A stretch of DNA of 64,000 bases from contig CAJPOT010000004.1 in assembly GCA_905372355.1 (NCBI GenBank), positions 143,535-207,534 on the forward strand, in the 5' to 3' direction. The stretch comes from an uncultured Selenomonas sp. (lineage in GTDB: Bacteria; Bacillota; Negativicutes; Selenomonadales; Selenomonadaceae). Position numbers and translations under genes: made by a program. Under the pieces are notes generated by a model, which saw only the letters and a list, made by a program, of their open reading frames with translations, was not told the DNA's origin and made no database searches. Positions 52,278 through 61,590 of this stretch are shown piece after piece (the stretch's first letter is position 1; each line of letters opens with the position of its first letter).

Positions 52278-53477
52278 CTATTTGCCCAACGTGCTCACAC
52301 TGGAGTCAAATGCCTTCATATCGTTTTCGAGCGAGAAGCCCATGTCGGCTGCCGTGACCTCCGTCGGAGAAAGCTCGACGCCCTCCTGCAGGTTCGTCAG
52401 ACCTTCGACGACGACGAGATCATTCGCCGAAATACCGTCCTTGACGATGTAGAAGCTGCCCACCTTGTCTCCGAGCGTCACGGTGCGCGCTTTCGACTTG
52501 CCATCCTCCATGACCATCACGAAGGACTTGTCGAGAAGCTGCTGCACGGCGCGCTCGGGCACAAGAATGGCGTTCGGCACCGTCTGTCCCGAGATCTTCA
52601 CGCGTGCAAACATGCCGGGCAGCAGAAGGCCGCCAGGATTGTCGAAGAGCGCCTTGATCTTCAAGGTTCCCGTATTGTCCTTCAAGGCGCGATCCGTCTC
52701 GACGATGCGCCCGTCGATCGGATATGCCGTGCCGTCCGCAAGCGTCAGCGACACACGCGCCGAAGGAGCGCCTTCGCCGCGCATGGCGGCGCCCATGAAC
52801 TTCAAGTAATCCGTCTCGCTGATGCTGAACGTCGCGTAGACGGGATCGTTCGTGCCGACCGTCACGAGCGTCGTATTGCCCGCCGTGACGAACGTGCCGA
52901 CGGCAACATCGTCGACGGCGAGCTGCCCCGTCATCGGCGCGTAGATCGTCGTGTCGGCAAGATCCTGCTGCGCGCGGCGAAGAAGCGCTGCATTCGCCTC
53001 AGCTGCCGACTCATAGGCGCTGACGTTCGCACGTTGCGTCGCCACCGTCTGCTCTGGAATCGCTGCCGCCTCGTAGAGCGCCTCATAGCGCGAGAGATCG
53101 ACGCGCGCGTTGCTCAGCGTCGCCTCCGTCTGCGCGAGCGCCGCCTGCGCCTGCCAGACAGCGGACTCATACTGACGCGAGTCGATGCGATAGAGCGGCT
53201 GCCCCGCTGTGACGAAGTCGCCGCCCTTCACATACTTCTCGACAACGGCACCCGAAACCTTCGACTGCACCTTGACCTCGTCCTTGCCCGCAATCTGACC
53301 CGCATACTCGCTCGTGATCGGCGCATCCTGCTGCATGGCCTTCATGACCTTGACCTGCGCCGGTCCCTTCTGCATGCCCTGCTGTCCACCACAGCCGCTC
53401 AAGAACACGGCGAAAGAGAGAACGGCTGCCGCCAAAAGCATGGAAAAACCGACCGTTTTCTTCTGTAGGAAAAACAA
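52278..53477 (-). CDS. RND efflux periplasmic adaptor (AcrA type), lipoprotein
   Basis: A TTG start at 53477 with AGAGG just upstream gives 399 residues with a normal lipoprotein signal: basic start, hydrophobic run and lipobox LSGC. The mature part shows the lipoyl and alpha-hairpin layout (EVKVQSKVSGAVVEKYVKGGDFVTAGQPLYRID, AALAQTEATLSNARVDLSRYEAL, IYAPMTGQLAVDDVAVGTFV). It bridges AcrB to an outer-membrane channel. A longer reading from 53534 also opens with TTG. It is 12 nt upstream of the transporter gene. Confidence 0.92.
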   Translation of the reverse strand: MFFLQKKTVGFSMLLAAAVLSFAVFLSGCGGQQGMQKGPAQVKVMKAMQQDAPITSEYAGQIAGKDEVKVQSKVSGAVVEKYVKGGDFVTAGQPLYRIDSRQYESAVWQAQAALAQTEATLSNARVDLSRYEALYEAAAIPEQTVATQRANVSAYESAAEANAALLRRAQQDLADTTIYAPMTGQLAVDDVAVGTFVTAGNTTLVTVGTNDPVYATFSISETDYLKFMGAAMRGEGAPSARVSLTLADGTAYPIDGRIVETDRALKDNTGTLKIKALFDNPGGLLLPGMFARVKISGQTVPNAILVPERAVQQLLDKSFVMVMEDGKSKARTVTLGDKVGSFYIVKDGISANDLVVVEGLTNLQEGVELSPTEVTAADMGFSLENDMKAFDSSVSTLGK

Positions 53478-53579
53478 GATTCCTCTGCCCCCTTCTTCCC
53501 CTCGCCTGCTTTCCGAGACTGCGGGGCGCTTCAAAATTTTTTACCTTTCAGAAGGGCAAACCCGCCCTTATAACTCTCA

Positions 53580-53608
53580 ATAGTATATGAAAGAAATGGA
53601 AAAGTCAA
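53580..53608 (-). promoter_or_regulatory. Sigma-A promoter of the RND efflux operon
   Basis: On the minus strand TTGACT (53603-53608), a 17-bp spacer and TACTAT (53580-53585) form a good promoter; an overlapping TATACT gives a 15-bp spacer. A small hairpin, AAGGGC/GCCCTT (53552-53569), begins just after the predicted start. No regulator gene is linked. Confidence 0.6.
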
Positions 53609-53723
53609 GAAAAAGAAAGGACAGGGAAAGCCGCGAACGACTGCACCCTGCCTTAAGGAAGCGCGAAGAAATTCCGTGCCAATCGGACGGACTTCATCCT
53701 ATCCGCGCCTCCCTGAAAAACCC

Positions 53724-55349
53724 TTATTCCTCCTCGACTTTCCGCTCTTCCATCATCTTCTGAAGACGCCGCATATCTTCCATCGTCGGCATGCCCTGAA
53801 TGCCGACTTCCTTAGCGAACTCCTTGAGCACCTTCAAGGACGGCATGCCGCCCTTCGCCATTTTCTGCATGCGCTGCATCATCTCGATGGACGGCACGCC
53901 GTTCATGCCAACGCCGTGCATCTTTTCCTTCGCTTCGCCATGCTTCTTGTCCTGCGCCGCGATGCTCTCAACACTCATCTCATTCTCGCCCGTCAGCAGG
54001 TACTGTATGCACTCGACCGTCGTCTGCGCGATATTGACCTCCCAGAACTTGCCCGCAACCGTCAGCTCGTACTGCACGCCGTTGAAGACGACAAGTCCGC
54101 GCTCTGCCCAAAGCTCATAGAGCCAGCGCAGGTCTTCGAGACGCTCGTCCATCGCCGTGAGGCGTGAGACGTCCATCCAGCCCTGCTCCAACATGCTGAC
54201 GGCGCAGTTGGAAAACGGCTGGATCTCCGACTGCCTGACAAGCCCCATGATGGGCTTCTGATTACTCGCCACGAGCATGGCGTAGGGCTGCAGCACGCGA
54301 TGCAGCATGACGGCGTAGCCTTCGAGGAAGCCGCCCGCACTGCTGCCGAAGGGGAACATCGGCACACCCTTCTTCGCAAGCGCGTTGTAGAGACTGCGTT
54401 CGCGGTTGCTGCTCGCCCAGTGGCACATGCTGAGCTGACGCCAGCCGCGCTTCTTCATGTAGTCGTGCGCGAAAGCATACATCTTCGCCTGCTCCTTCGT
54501 CGTCGCAGCAGGATCGAGCTTGCCCTCGGCGATGCGCTTGTTGAGGTCGCTTCCTTCAAAGACGTTGAGCTGGTAGAAATCCGCGCCGTCGATGCCCGAG
54601 GCAATGAGATCGTCGAGATCCTGCTGCCAGACCTCCATCGACTGCCCGGGCAGACCATAGATGAGGTCGAGCACGACGGAGCACTGCTCGTAAGACTTCA
54701 GAAGTTTGAGCCGTTCGAGGACTTCCTCCCTCGTCTCAATCCTGCCCTGCGACTGGCGCACCTTCGTATCGAAAGACTGCACGCCGAGCGAGATGCGGTT
54801 GACGCCGTTCGCGAGCCACGCCTCGATCTTCTCTGGCACGAGGTCATGGATGCGGCCTTCGAGCGTCAGCTCGTAATCATTTGCCAAGGGCAGGACGCGG
54901 CGCAGCGTGCTGAGGACACGCGCGGCGTTTTCCGCCGAAAGCGACGTCGGCGTTCCGCCGCCGATGAAGACGGCGTGTATGAGGCCGCCCTTGAGGCGCG
55001 GCGCGTCCGCAGACGCCTCGATCTCCTCGATCAGAGCCTCGACGTAGTCATCCTCCGCCGACTGATGCGCGGCATTTTGGAAAAAGCCGCAGTAGAGGCA
55101 CTTCGTCTTGCAGAACGGAATGTGGATGTATGCCGCCTGCACCTCGCCCTTCTTCGCTGGCGTATTCATGATACGCAGCCACGTCTCCTGCGCCTCAGCG
55201 GGCGGCACGACCTCACCACGCACGCCTGCATGAACGACGCGCTTTCTCGGAAAAGCTTCCGTCAGCGGGTCATTCGCCGCCCTGCCGAACTGCAGCTCGC
55301 GCTGTTCCTCGGTATCGGCAGCGAACATATCTTTCAATTTATAAGCCAT
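53724..55349 (-). CDS. hutW: Anaerobic heme-degradation radical SAM enzyme HutW/ChuW with Met-rich repeat tail
   Basis: The 541-residue protein has the radical SAM cluster motif CKTKCLYC (Cys80, 84, 87), the following GGGTPTSL glycine motif and HemN-like sequences such as NRISLGVQSFDTKVR and DLIYGLPGQS. The length, context and C-terminal half fit the HutW/ChuW branch, which opens the heme ring without oxygen, rather than coproporphyrinogen oxidase. Unusually, the last 83 residues or so (from about 459) hold 13 methionines and three related repeats beginning GVPSIE, GMPSLK and GMPTME. It follows a flavodoxin gene by 11 nt in a heme-uptake operon. Confidence 0.85.
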   Translation of the reverse strand: MAYKLKDMFAADTEEQRELQFGRAANDPLTEAFPRKRVVHAGVRGEVVPPAEAQETWLRIMNTPAKKGEVQAAYIHIPFCKTKCLYCGFFQNAAHQSAEDDYVEALIEEIEASADAPRLKGGLIHAVFIGGGTPTSLSAENAARVLSTLRRVLPLANDYELTLEGRIHDLVPEKIEAWLANGVNRISLGVQSFDTKVRQSQGRIETREEVLERLKLLKSYEQCSVVLDLIYGLPGQSMEVWQQDLDDLIASGIDGADFYQLNVFEGSDLNKRIAEGKLDPAATTKEQAKMYAFAHDYMKKRGWRQLSMCHWASSNRERSLYNALAKKGVPMFPFGSSAGGFLEGYAVMLHRVLQPYAMLVASNQKPIMGLVRQSEIQPFSNCAVSMLEQGWMDVSRLTAMDERLEDLRWLYELWAERGLVVFNGVQYELTVAGKFWEVNIAQTTVECIQYLLTGENEMSVESIAAQDKKHGEAKEKMHGVGMNGVPSIEMMQRMQKMAKGGMPSLKVLKEFAKEVGIQGMPTMEDMRRLQKMMEERKVEEE

Positions 55350-55360
55350 TACGCTTCACC

Positions 55361-55876
55361 TCATGAAATCTTCGCCATCGTCTCCTCAGCGAACTTCTTC
55401 GCCGCCGCCAAATCGGCCTCATCGGGATGCTTCGCCGCCTCAGCATGAAGCGCATCGCGCTCGGGCGACTGCCCATGGGCATGCCCCTTCGGATACATCT
55501 TGTACATCATCTCGATGACCTTGGGATCGACGGCGCCCTGGCAGATGAACTTGCCGACAGGTGTCTTGCCCTCGGGCAGAAGCTCTGCCGCCTTGTCCAG
55601 GCTCTCAGCTGCATGAGGCGACTTCGGATTTGCACCGAGCGTCGCGAAGAGCGCTACATGCTTGTTCCTCAGTTTCGGCAAAAGCTCTGCCGTCGCCTGA
55701 TCCGCCGTGCCGCGGTCAACCCAGAAGCCGACGAATACGCAGTCATAGTCGGCAAGATCGGCGGGCACGTCCTTGACGGGAACCGCCTCTGTTCCTGCAG
55801 GCAGACCACTCGCAATCGCCTCACCGACCTTCTTTGTGTTTCCTGTAAGGGACGAATAAATTACTATTGTACGCAT
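55361..55876 (-). CDS. Flavodoxin family protein of the heme operon
   Basis: The 171 residues form a flavodoxin-like domain with the FMN phosphate loop SSLTGNTKKV at 8-17, DCVFVGFWVDRGTAD around residue 50 and LFATLGANP near 80, then a helical C-terminal part (about 120-171). Flavodoxins can supply electrons to radical SAM enzymes, and the adjacent hutW makes that the likely partner. AAAAGGAG precedes the ATG. A stand-alone reductase acting on heme breakdown products is another possibility. Confidence 0.82.
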   Translation of the reverse strand: MRTIVIYSSLTGNTKKVGEAIASGLPAGTEAVPVKDVPADLADYDCVFVGFWVDRGTADQATAELLPKLRNKHVALFATLGANPKSPHAAESLDKAAELLPEGKTPVGKFICQGAVDPKVIEMMYKMYPKGHAHGQSPERDALHAEAAKHPDEADLAAAKKFAEETMAKIS

Positions 55877-56041
55877 GTAGACATCTCCTTTTCTGTTCCA
55901 TTCTGTAAAATCTCTTTGATCTCCAGGGCATATGTTCAGCCATCATACGAAGCGGCATGACGCGCTTTTTCGCCCATTTCCCATGACAACGCCATATACA
56001 CTGCTTTCAGCACACGGAAAAATCCGCTCGCTTCTCATGTT

Positions 56042-56893
<852 letters not shown>

Positions 56894-56908
56894 ATTCCAT
56901 CCCTTCCG

Positions 56909-57313
56909 TCATTTCTGTTCTGCAGCGATCGACAGGCGTTTTACTCCCACTTGCTTCAGCATATCCATGACAACTACGACCTGCCCATGCGCCGTGCGCT
57001 TGTCTGCCTGTAAAACGACAGCCGCATTCGCATTTTCCTGCATATGCCGTTTCATAATATCCGAGGATTCCTGAATGCTCACGGGCTTATTGTCGATCGT
57101 GATGTGACCTTCCTCGTCGAGCGTCATAATGATCGGCATTTGTGCCGGCGCCGACGCGCTCTGCGCCTGAGGCAGCTGCACGGCAAGCGCCTTCTGCGCG
57201 ACCGTCTGCAGGCTGTTCATCATGAAGAACACGAGCAGGAAGAAGATGATGTCAATCATCGGGATGATCATAAAGACCGGCTTTTTTCCCTTACGATGCT
57301 TGCTGAAGTTCAT
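56909..57313 (-). CDS. exbD: Biopolymer transport protein ExbD
   Basis: The 134 residues have one membrane helix (about 14-34, FMIIPMIDIIFFLLVFFMMNS) that includes the conserved proton-path Asp, then a periplasmic domain ending VVMDMLKQVGVKRLSIAAE. It partners ExbB and TonB. The ATG overlaps the exbB stop (ATGA). Confidence 0.94.
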   Translation of the reverse strand: MNFSKHRKGKKPVFMIIPMIDIIFFLLVFFMMNSLQTVAQKALAVQLPQAQSASAPAQMPIIMTLDEEGHITIDNKPVSIQESSDIMKRHMQENANAAVVLQADKRTAHGQVVVVMDMLKQVGVKRLSIAAEQK

Positions 57314-57924
57314 GCCTCATCCCAACTTTCTTTTTTCGCCCCGAGGACCGTCGAGCAAAGGCGCTCCGTGTCCGTGACGAGCATATCGAGCTGATGATCG
57401 AAGTACGTATAGAAGCAGAAGGCGATGATCGCCACGCAAAGTCCGCTCGCCGTCGCAACAAGCGCCTCGCCGACGCCGCCCGTGATCGCTCCTGCACCAC
57501 CGCCGTTATCCAGCACACTGAAGGTCTGAATCATACCTGTGACCGTGCCCAAAAGCCCCAAAAGAGGCGCGATCGTGACGATGGCGCTGAGATAGTCAAG
57601 GTAGCGATGGAAGCTGATCGACTCCATCGACATACGATCCTCAAACGCACTCTTCATCGCTGCTTCCGACTGATCATGCGCCATGCCCTGTCCGATGACG
57701 CGGCTCAAAGCCGATGGGAACTCCGAACAAAGCTGGCGCACGACATCCCAATCCTTCGCCGCAGCCGCATGATAGACGCCGTGGAAGAAGGTCTTCGATC
57801 CCTTGCGATTATTGCGGAAATAATAGAACCTCTCGATCGCAATCGCCAATGTGATCAGCGAGAGGATGAGCAACGGATACATGACGAAACCACCACTATT
57901 AAAAAGATGAATAAAATTTTCCAT
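57310..57924 (-). CDS. exbB: Biopolymer transport protein ExbB (MotA/TolQ family)
   Basis: The 204-residue protein has three membrane helices (about 12-32, 112-135 and 152-175) and family motifs in the last two: YLSAIVTIAPLLGLLGTVTGMIQTF and ITGGVGEALVATASGLCVAIIAFCFY. It forms the proton channel with ExbD. AGGAG lies upstream of the ATG. Confidence 0.94.
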   Translation of the reverse strand: MENFIHLFNSGGFVMYPLLILSLITLAIAIERFYYFRNNRKGSKTFFHGVYHAAAAKDWDVVRQLCSEFPSALSRVIGQGMAHDQSEAAMKSAFEDRMSMESISFHRYLDYLSAIVTIAPLLGLLGTVTGMIQTFSVLDNGGGAGAITGGVGEALVATASGLCVAIIAFCFYTYFDHQLDMLVTDTERLCSTVLGAKKESWDEA

Positions 57925-57962
57925 TTCTCAACCACTCCTTAAAAATCAAAAATATTCTTGGC

Positions 57963-58001
57963 CGCTGCATGAAGTCAAGCTTCGCTGTAAATCATGCAGC
58001 G
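57963..58001 (-). other. Hairpin between the receptor gene and exbB
   Basis: CGCTGCATGA (complement of 57992-58001) pairs perfectly over 10 bp with 57963-57972, with a 19-nt loop. The following minus-strand sequence has T runs only 10 nt away, so it may act as a partial terminator or 3' stabiliser. That would give more receptor than ExbB/D/TonB. Confidence 0.5.
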
Positions 58002-58021
58002 CCCCTTGCCAACTTAAAACA

Positions 58022-60433
58022 TCAGAAAGTCATTCTCATGCCGAGACGGTAGACGCGCCCGCCCAGACCGAGATAGGGATCGTACGTGTTGAAGACATTC
58101 GTGATGCCCGCATAGACCGTCGCGTTCTTCGTGACGTCCTTTTCGAACATCAGATTCCAAACACCGTAGTTCTTTTCTCGAGCAACCTTTTCACGCGTAT
58201 AATTATGCTGAATATCGCCCCTCATATATTTCTTTGCATCCTCTTCATTCTTAAATAGATGATACACTTCGCCCGTGTTCGGGTTCGTGAACTCAGTCTG
58301 TTCCAATTCCTGAACTCCATCGTCACCAATGATGCGTCCCGTAAAAATACGGTCGCGTATATCGAGATAATTCCAGGCGTAATCGCCCCAGAATGTCGCA
58401 CGCCAACCGTTCTTGCGATCATTGTAATTCAGCGTGAGATTTAGCATGTGACGTGCTCGTCCTTCGAGGCGTTTATTCGTATTGCGGTCTTTGGCATCAA
58501 GGAACGTATAGCCAAACTTGACGCTGAAATCGCGCGAAATTTCCCGCGTTGCTTCAAGCTCGACGCCCTGTGTGCGCGCCTTGGAAATGTTCTTGTATGT
58601 ATAGACATCGTCCGTAGCAGGAATGCCCTTTGCATATTCCGAATCACCAACAACATTGTTCTCGACATCATTCCAATTCGATGCAGCGTTCAATGCATTC
58701 ACGAGATCTTGATAGTCAGACCATCCCCAAGGATCCGGATAGCGTATATGCGTATCATAATATGTACGCCCATAGAGGTTCTTGCTGTCCTTTTCTCCCG
58801 CATAGACAATCTGCATATAGTCATCAAAATCATTGCGGAACAAGGTAAGCTTTGCATGTGTCTTCTTGTCAAAATCCTTCTCCACCGAAAGATCCATATT
58901 GAGTGCCTTCTCGGGTTTCAACTCCGGATTGCCCTCGAAAAGCCAGCCATTGCGAATCGGCGGCGTCGCATTGAGCGATGGCTCGTACATCTCCCAATCG
59001 TGGTAAAGCTCAGCGATGCCGCCTGTCGCGAAGCTCGTGCCGATGTTCGCCTTGACGCGCAAATCGGGGCGCACCTTGTACGTCGCACCGATGGACGGAG
59101 AGAGATTCACGCCGAAATGACTGTGATTTGTGTAGCGCAGCGAAGGTACGACGAGAAGATTCTTCCCTACCTGCCAACTGTCCATGACGTAGGCACTGTA
59201 ATAATTGAGTGAGGTCTCATATATATAACCGGTAAAGGAGCGCTTATCCCCAGGTATCGTGTATATGCGCGTCTCTTGGCGTGGTGTCTGCCCAGGCACT
59301 GTAATGCGCGTACCCTCACCGCTTTCATCATGATATTCCGCACCGACGGTCATATAATGCTTGTCATGCGGCATCAATCCGACCGACGCCTCCAGGACAT
59401 TGTCCCTGCGATTGAAGTTATCGAAATAGAAGTAACGATACGGCATACCCTTGCCGGCAACATCATAATTCACGTCGGAATCATGCTCGGTCTGATAGAA
59501 GCGCACGCGGTAGTCCGCAAGGCTTGTCTGCTTCTTCCAGTCAATGCTGAAGTTGTTGCGCCAGGCGTCTTCCGTCGCCACCATGCCTATACTTTTACCG
59601 CCACTGAACCTTCCAAGAACCGTATCCTTCTGCAGGTCCTCCGTCTGACGATCCGCGGCGAGTGTGAGAGTCTCCCCCTTGCCAATCGTAAACTCCACAC
59701 GCCCGCTCATCGGCATGCGTTCGCCGTAGTACTGCATCGACGTTCCATCATTGTCGTAGAGGAACGGCGCCGTCTTGTTCCTGCCGAGGGAGAAGTCCAT
59801 ATAAATGCCCTTGCCGATTTCTCCCGTTGCAAAATTTACGCTGTGGTTATACTGGCTGCCGCCCTCACCGATCCACGAGCCTTCCGTCGTCAGGGTGCCG
59901 CCCATTTTATGCGGCATCTTCGTGACGATGTTGATGACGCCGCCGATGGCGTCAGCGCCATAGCGTGCCGTGCCCGAGCCGCGGATAACCTCGATGTGAT
60001 CGATATTGTCGACACCGATGCGGTTTGCCTCGTCCGTCGCACCGTAATACTTGCTGAGGCCACCTGCAAGCCGCCTGCCGTCGACAAGAATCAGCGTGTG
60101 GCGAGCCTCCGCGCCGCGAATCGCGATCGTCTTGCGCCCCATGTTGTCCGTGCCCATCTGAATGTCCTGCTCGGCAGCCAGCGCGTCGGAGAGCGTGCGC
60201 GCCCCCTTGCGGTCGAGATCCTCTCGCGTGATGATGGTCTTCGTCTCCGGTTCCTCCTTGAGAAGTTCCTTCTCATAGTTCGCCTCGACGTCAACTGTTT
60301 TCGTCGTCACGTGTTCAGAAGAAGATCCATTATCCCCTTCCGCTGCACAAAGCGCTGAAGATCCCCAAAGCATCCATATCGCTGCACCAAGTGCCGCATA
60401 CCTGCGCTTTCTCAGCCTGTTCCTCATTCTCAT
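58022..60433 (-). CDS. TonB-dependent outer-membrane receptor, probably for heme
   Basis: The ATG at 60433 has GGAGG 7 nt upstream. The 803 residues start with a basic signal peptide (cut near ALCAAEG), followed by a possible TonB box (KTVDVEA), a plug domain (ETKTIITREDLDRKGARTLSDALAAEQD, IRGAEARHTLILVDGRRL, VIRGSGTARYGADAIGGVINIVT) and a 22-strand barrel ending in LGGRVYRLGMRMTF with terminal Phe. The barrel contains GNPELKPEKA, comparable to a motif in heme receptors. The heme call rests mainly on the linked hutW. It leads the operon and carries a Fur-like operator. Confidence 0.88.
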   Translation of the reverse strand: MRMRNRLRKRRYAALGAAIWMLWGSSALCAAEGDNGSSSEHVTTKTVDVEANYEKELLKEEPETKTIITREDLDRKGARTLSDALAAEQDIQMGTDNMGRKTIAIRGAEARHTLILVDGRRLAGGLSKYYGATDEANRIGVDNIDHIEVIRGSGTARYGADAIGGVINIVTKMPHKMGGTLTTEGSWIGEGGSQYNHSVNFATGEIGKGIYMDFSLGRNKTAPFLYDNDGTSMQYYGERMPMSGRVEFTIGKGETLTLAADRQTEDLQKDTVLGRFSGGKSIGMVATEDAWRNNFSIDWKKQTSLADYRVRFYQTEHDSDVNYDVAGKGMPYRYFYFDNFNRRDNVLEASVGLMPHDKHYMTVGAEYHDESGEGTRITVPGQTPRQETRIYTIPGDKRSFTGYIYETSLNYYSAYVMDSWQVGKNLLVVPSLRYTNHSHFGVNLSPSIGATYKVRPDLRVKANIGTSFATGGIAELYHDWEMYEPSLNATPPIRNGWLFEGNPELKPEKALNMDLSVEKDFDKKTHAKLTLFRNDFDDYMQIVYAGEKDSKNLYGRTYYDTHIRYPDPWGWSDYQDLVNALNAASNWNDVENNVVGDSEYAKGIPATDDVYTYKNISKARTQGVELEATREISRDFSVKFGYTFLDAKDRNTNKRLEGRARHMLNLTLNYNDRKNGWRATFWGDYAWNYLDIRDRIFTGRIIGDDGVQELEQTEFTNPNTGEVYHLFKNEEDAKKYMRGDIQHNYTREKVAREKNYGVWNLMFEKDVTKNATVYAGITNVFNTYDPYLGLGGRVYRLGMRMTF

Positions 60434-60495
60434 TCCATTGCCTCCATTCGCAAAAGTGAACGGCGTACATCCTTGAACGCCATTCATTATTATAA

Positions 60496-60511
60496 ATATC
60501 ATTAATGATAT
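60496..60511. promoter_or_regulatory. Fur-box-like palindrome
   Basis: ATATCATTAATGATAT is a perfect 16-bp palindrome with the alternating A/T pattern and GAT/ATC spacing of Fur sites. It begins about 8 bp downstream of the -10 of the receptor promoter, covering the likely start of transcription, so iron-loaded Fur should repress the operon. Confidence 0.7.
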
Positions 60512-60518
60512 GCTCTGT

Positions 60519-60547
60519 ATTTTAGCATCGGAGATAAGGATTGTCAA
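60519..60547 (-). promoter_or_regulatory. Sigma-A promoter of the heme uptake operon
   Basis: On the minus strand TTGACA (60542-60547), a 17-bp spacer and TAAAAT (60519-60524) make a near-perfect promoter, giving a leader of about 80 nt. The AT-rich stretch further right (60548-60796) shows no gene or RNA that I can support. Confidence 0.85.
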
Positions 60548-60796
60548 TATCTTTTTTGGCTTTTTTCGAGAATATTTTTCTTTTTCCTTATGGAAAATAA
60601 ACCGATTCTTCATAAAGCAAGTAAGCAGACATCAATGAATATGCATTATTTCAAATTATGTCGCAATAATTGAAAATATATCCTATCCCGCCTTTTTCTT
60701 ATTTCCATGCTGCCTATTTCTATCTTATATAAATAATATTTATGTATTTGTCTAAAATCTCCTCGGATACAGGAGGATTTCACGGCACAAAACAAA

Positions 60797-60839
60797 AGAG
60801 GCTGCACACAGGTCTTTCCAGACCTATGCACAGCCTCTT
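60797..60839 (-). terminator. Intrinsic terminator of the fabK-fabF-rnc unit
   Basis: Outer arms AGAGGCTG and CAGCCTCT with inner AGGTCT/AGACCT, a few unpaired bases between and loop GGAA make a long stem. On the minus strand it is followed by TTTGTTTTG. It lies 22 nt after the rnc stop. Confidence 0.8.
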
Positions 60840-60861
60840 CCTTCAGATATTTATGGACTTT

Positions 60862-61590
60862 TCAAAGCTTCTTCATCTTGCGCAGCGCTTCTCGCGCAGC
60901 GCCTTGCTCGGCTTCCTTCTTGTTGCGACCCTTGCCCGTGCCGTAGACCGCATCGTTAATGCGCACGGCAAACTCAAAAGTCTTGTCGTGGTCGGGTCCC
61001 GTTTCCGTCAGAAGCTCGTAGGCGATCTTGCTGTCGACGTGCTTCTGCACGACTTCCTGCAAGGTCGTCTTGTAGTCTTTCATATTCTCACCGCTGTCGA
61101 TGGTCAGAAGCTCATCGTGCAGCTGTTTGAGGACGTAGTCGTATGCCGTCTGCCAGCCGCGGTCGAGGTAGATTGCGCCGATGACCGCCTCGAAGGCGTC
61201 GGCGAGCATCGACGGGCGATGTCCGCCACCCATCGACGCCTCGCCGTGACCGAGCAGCAGGTATTCGCCAAGCTTCAATTCCGCCGCGCGACGCGAGAGC
61301 GTCGCCTCGCGCACGATGGAAGCGCGCGCCTTTGTCAACTCGCCTTCCGGCCGCTTGGGAAAGCGCTCGAAGAGGTAGGTGCTCGTCGCCAGCTCCAGAA
61401 CCGCATCTCCCAAGAACTCCAGGCGCTCGTTGTGTACGACGCCCTTGTTCTTCGACTCGTTCGCGTAGGAGGTATGCGTAAGCGCCTCATGCAGCAGCAC
61501 GATGTTTTGAAACTCTATGCCGAGATGGTCGGAAAGCTCTAGAAGAGCCTCCCGGCGCGTTTTGGACAAAACCTCCGACGCCTTCTTCAT
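60862..61590 (-). CDS. rnc: Ribonuclease III
   Basis: The 242-residue protein has the endonuclease domain with the signature ERLEFLGDAVLELATS (about 50-65) and DAFEAVIGAIYLDRGW with the second acidic cluster, then a C-terminal double-stranded RNA-binding domain (DYKTTLQEVVQKH to AREALRKM). It processes rRNA and structured mRNA. The ATG overlaps the fabF stop (ATGA). Confidence 0.97.
   Translation of the reverse strand: MKKASEVLSKTRREALLELSDHLGIEFQNIVLLHEALTHTSYANESKNKGVVHNERLEFLGDAVLELATSTYLFERFPKRPEGELTKARASIVREATLSRRAAELKLGEYLLLGHGEASMGGGHRPSMLADAFEAVIGAIYLDRGWQTAYDYVLKQLHDELLTIDSGENMKDYKTTLQEVVQKHVDSKIAYELLTETGPDHDKTFEFAVRINDAVYGTGKGRNKKEAEQGAAREALRKMKKL

Noticed and set aside
50550..53468. 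972-codon open frame on the plus strand opposite the RND genes
   Set aside because: It is the antisense of two clear RND genes, is rich in Arg/His/Asp in the pattern of a reversed GC-rich gene, and has no ribosome binding site or family motif.
60646..60831. 61-codon minus-strand frame between the receptor gene and rnc
   Set aside because: It overlaps the rnc terminator, lies in AT-rich non-coding sequence and has no good ribosome binding site.
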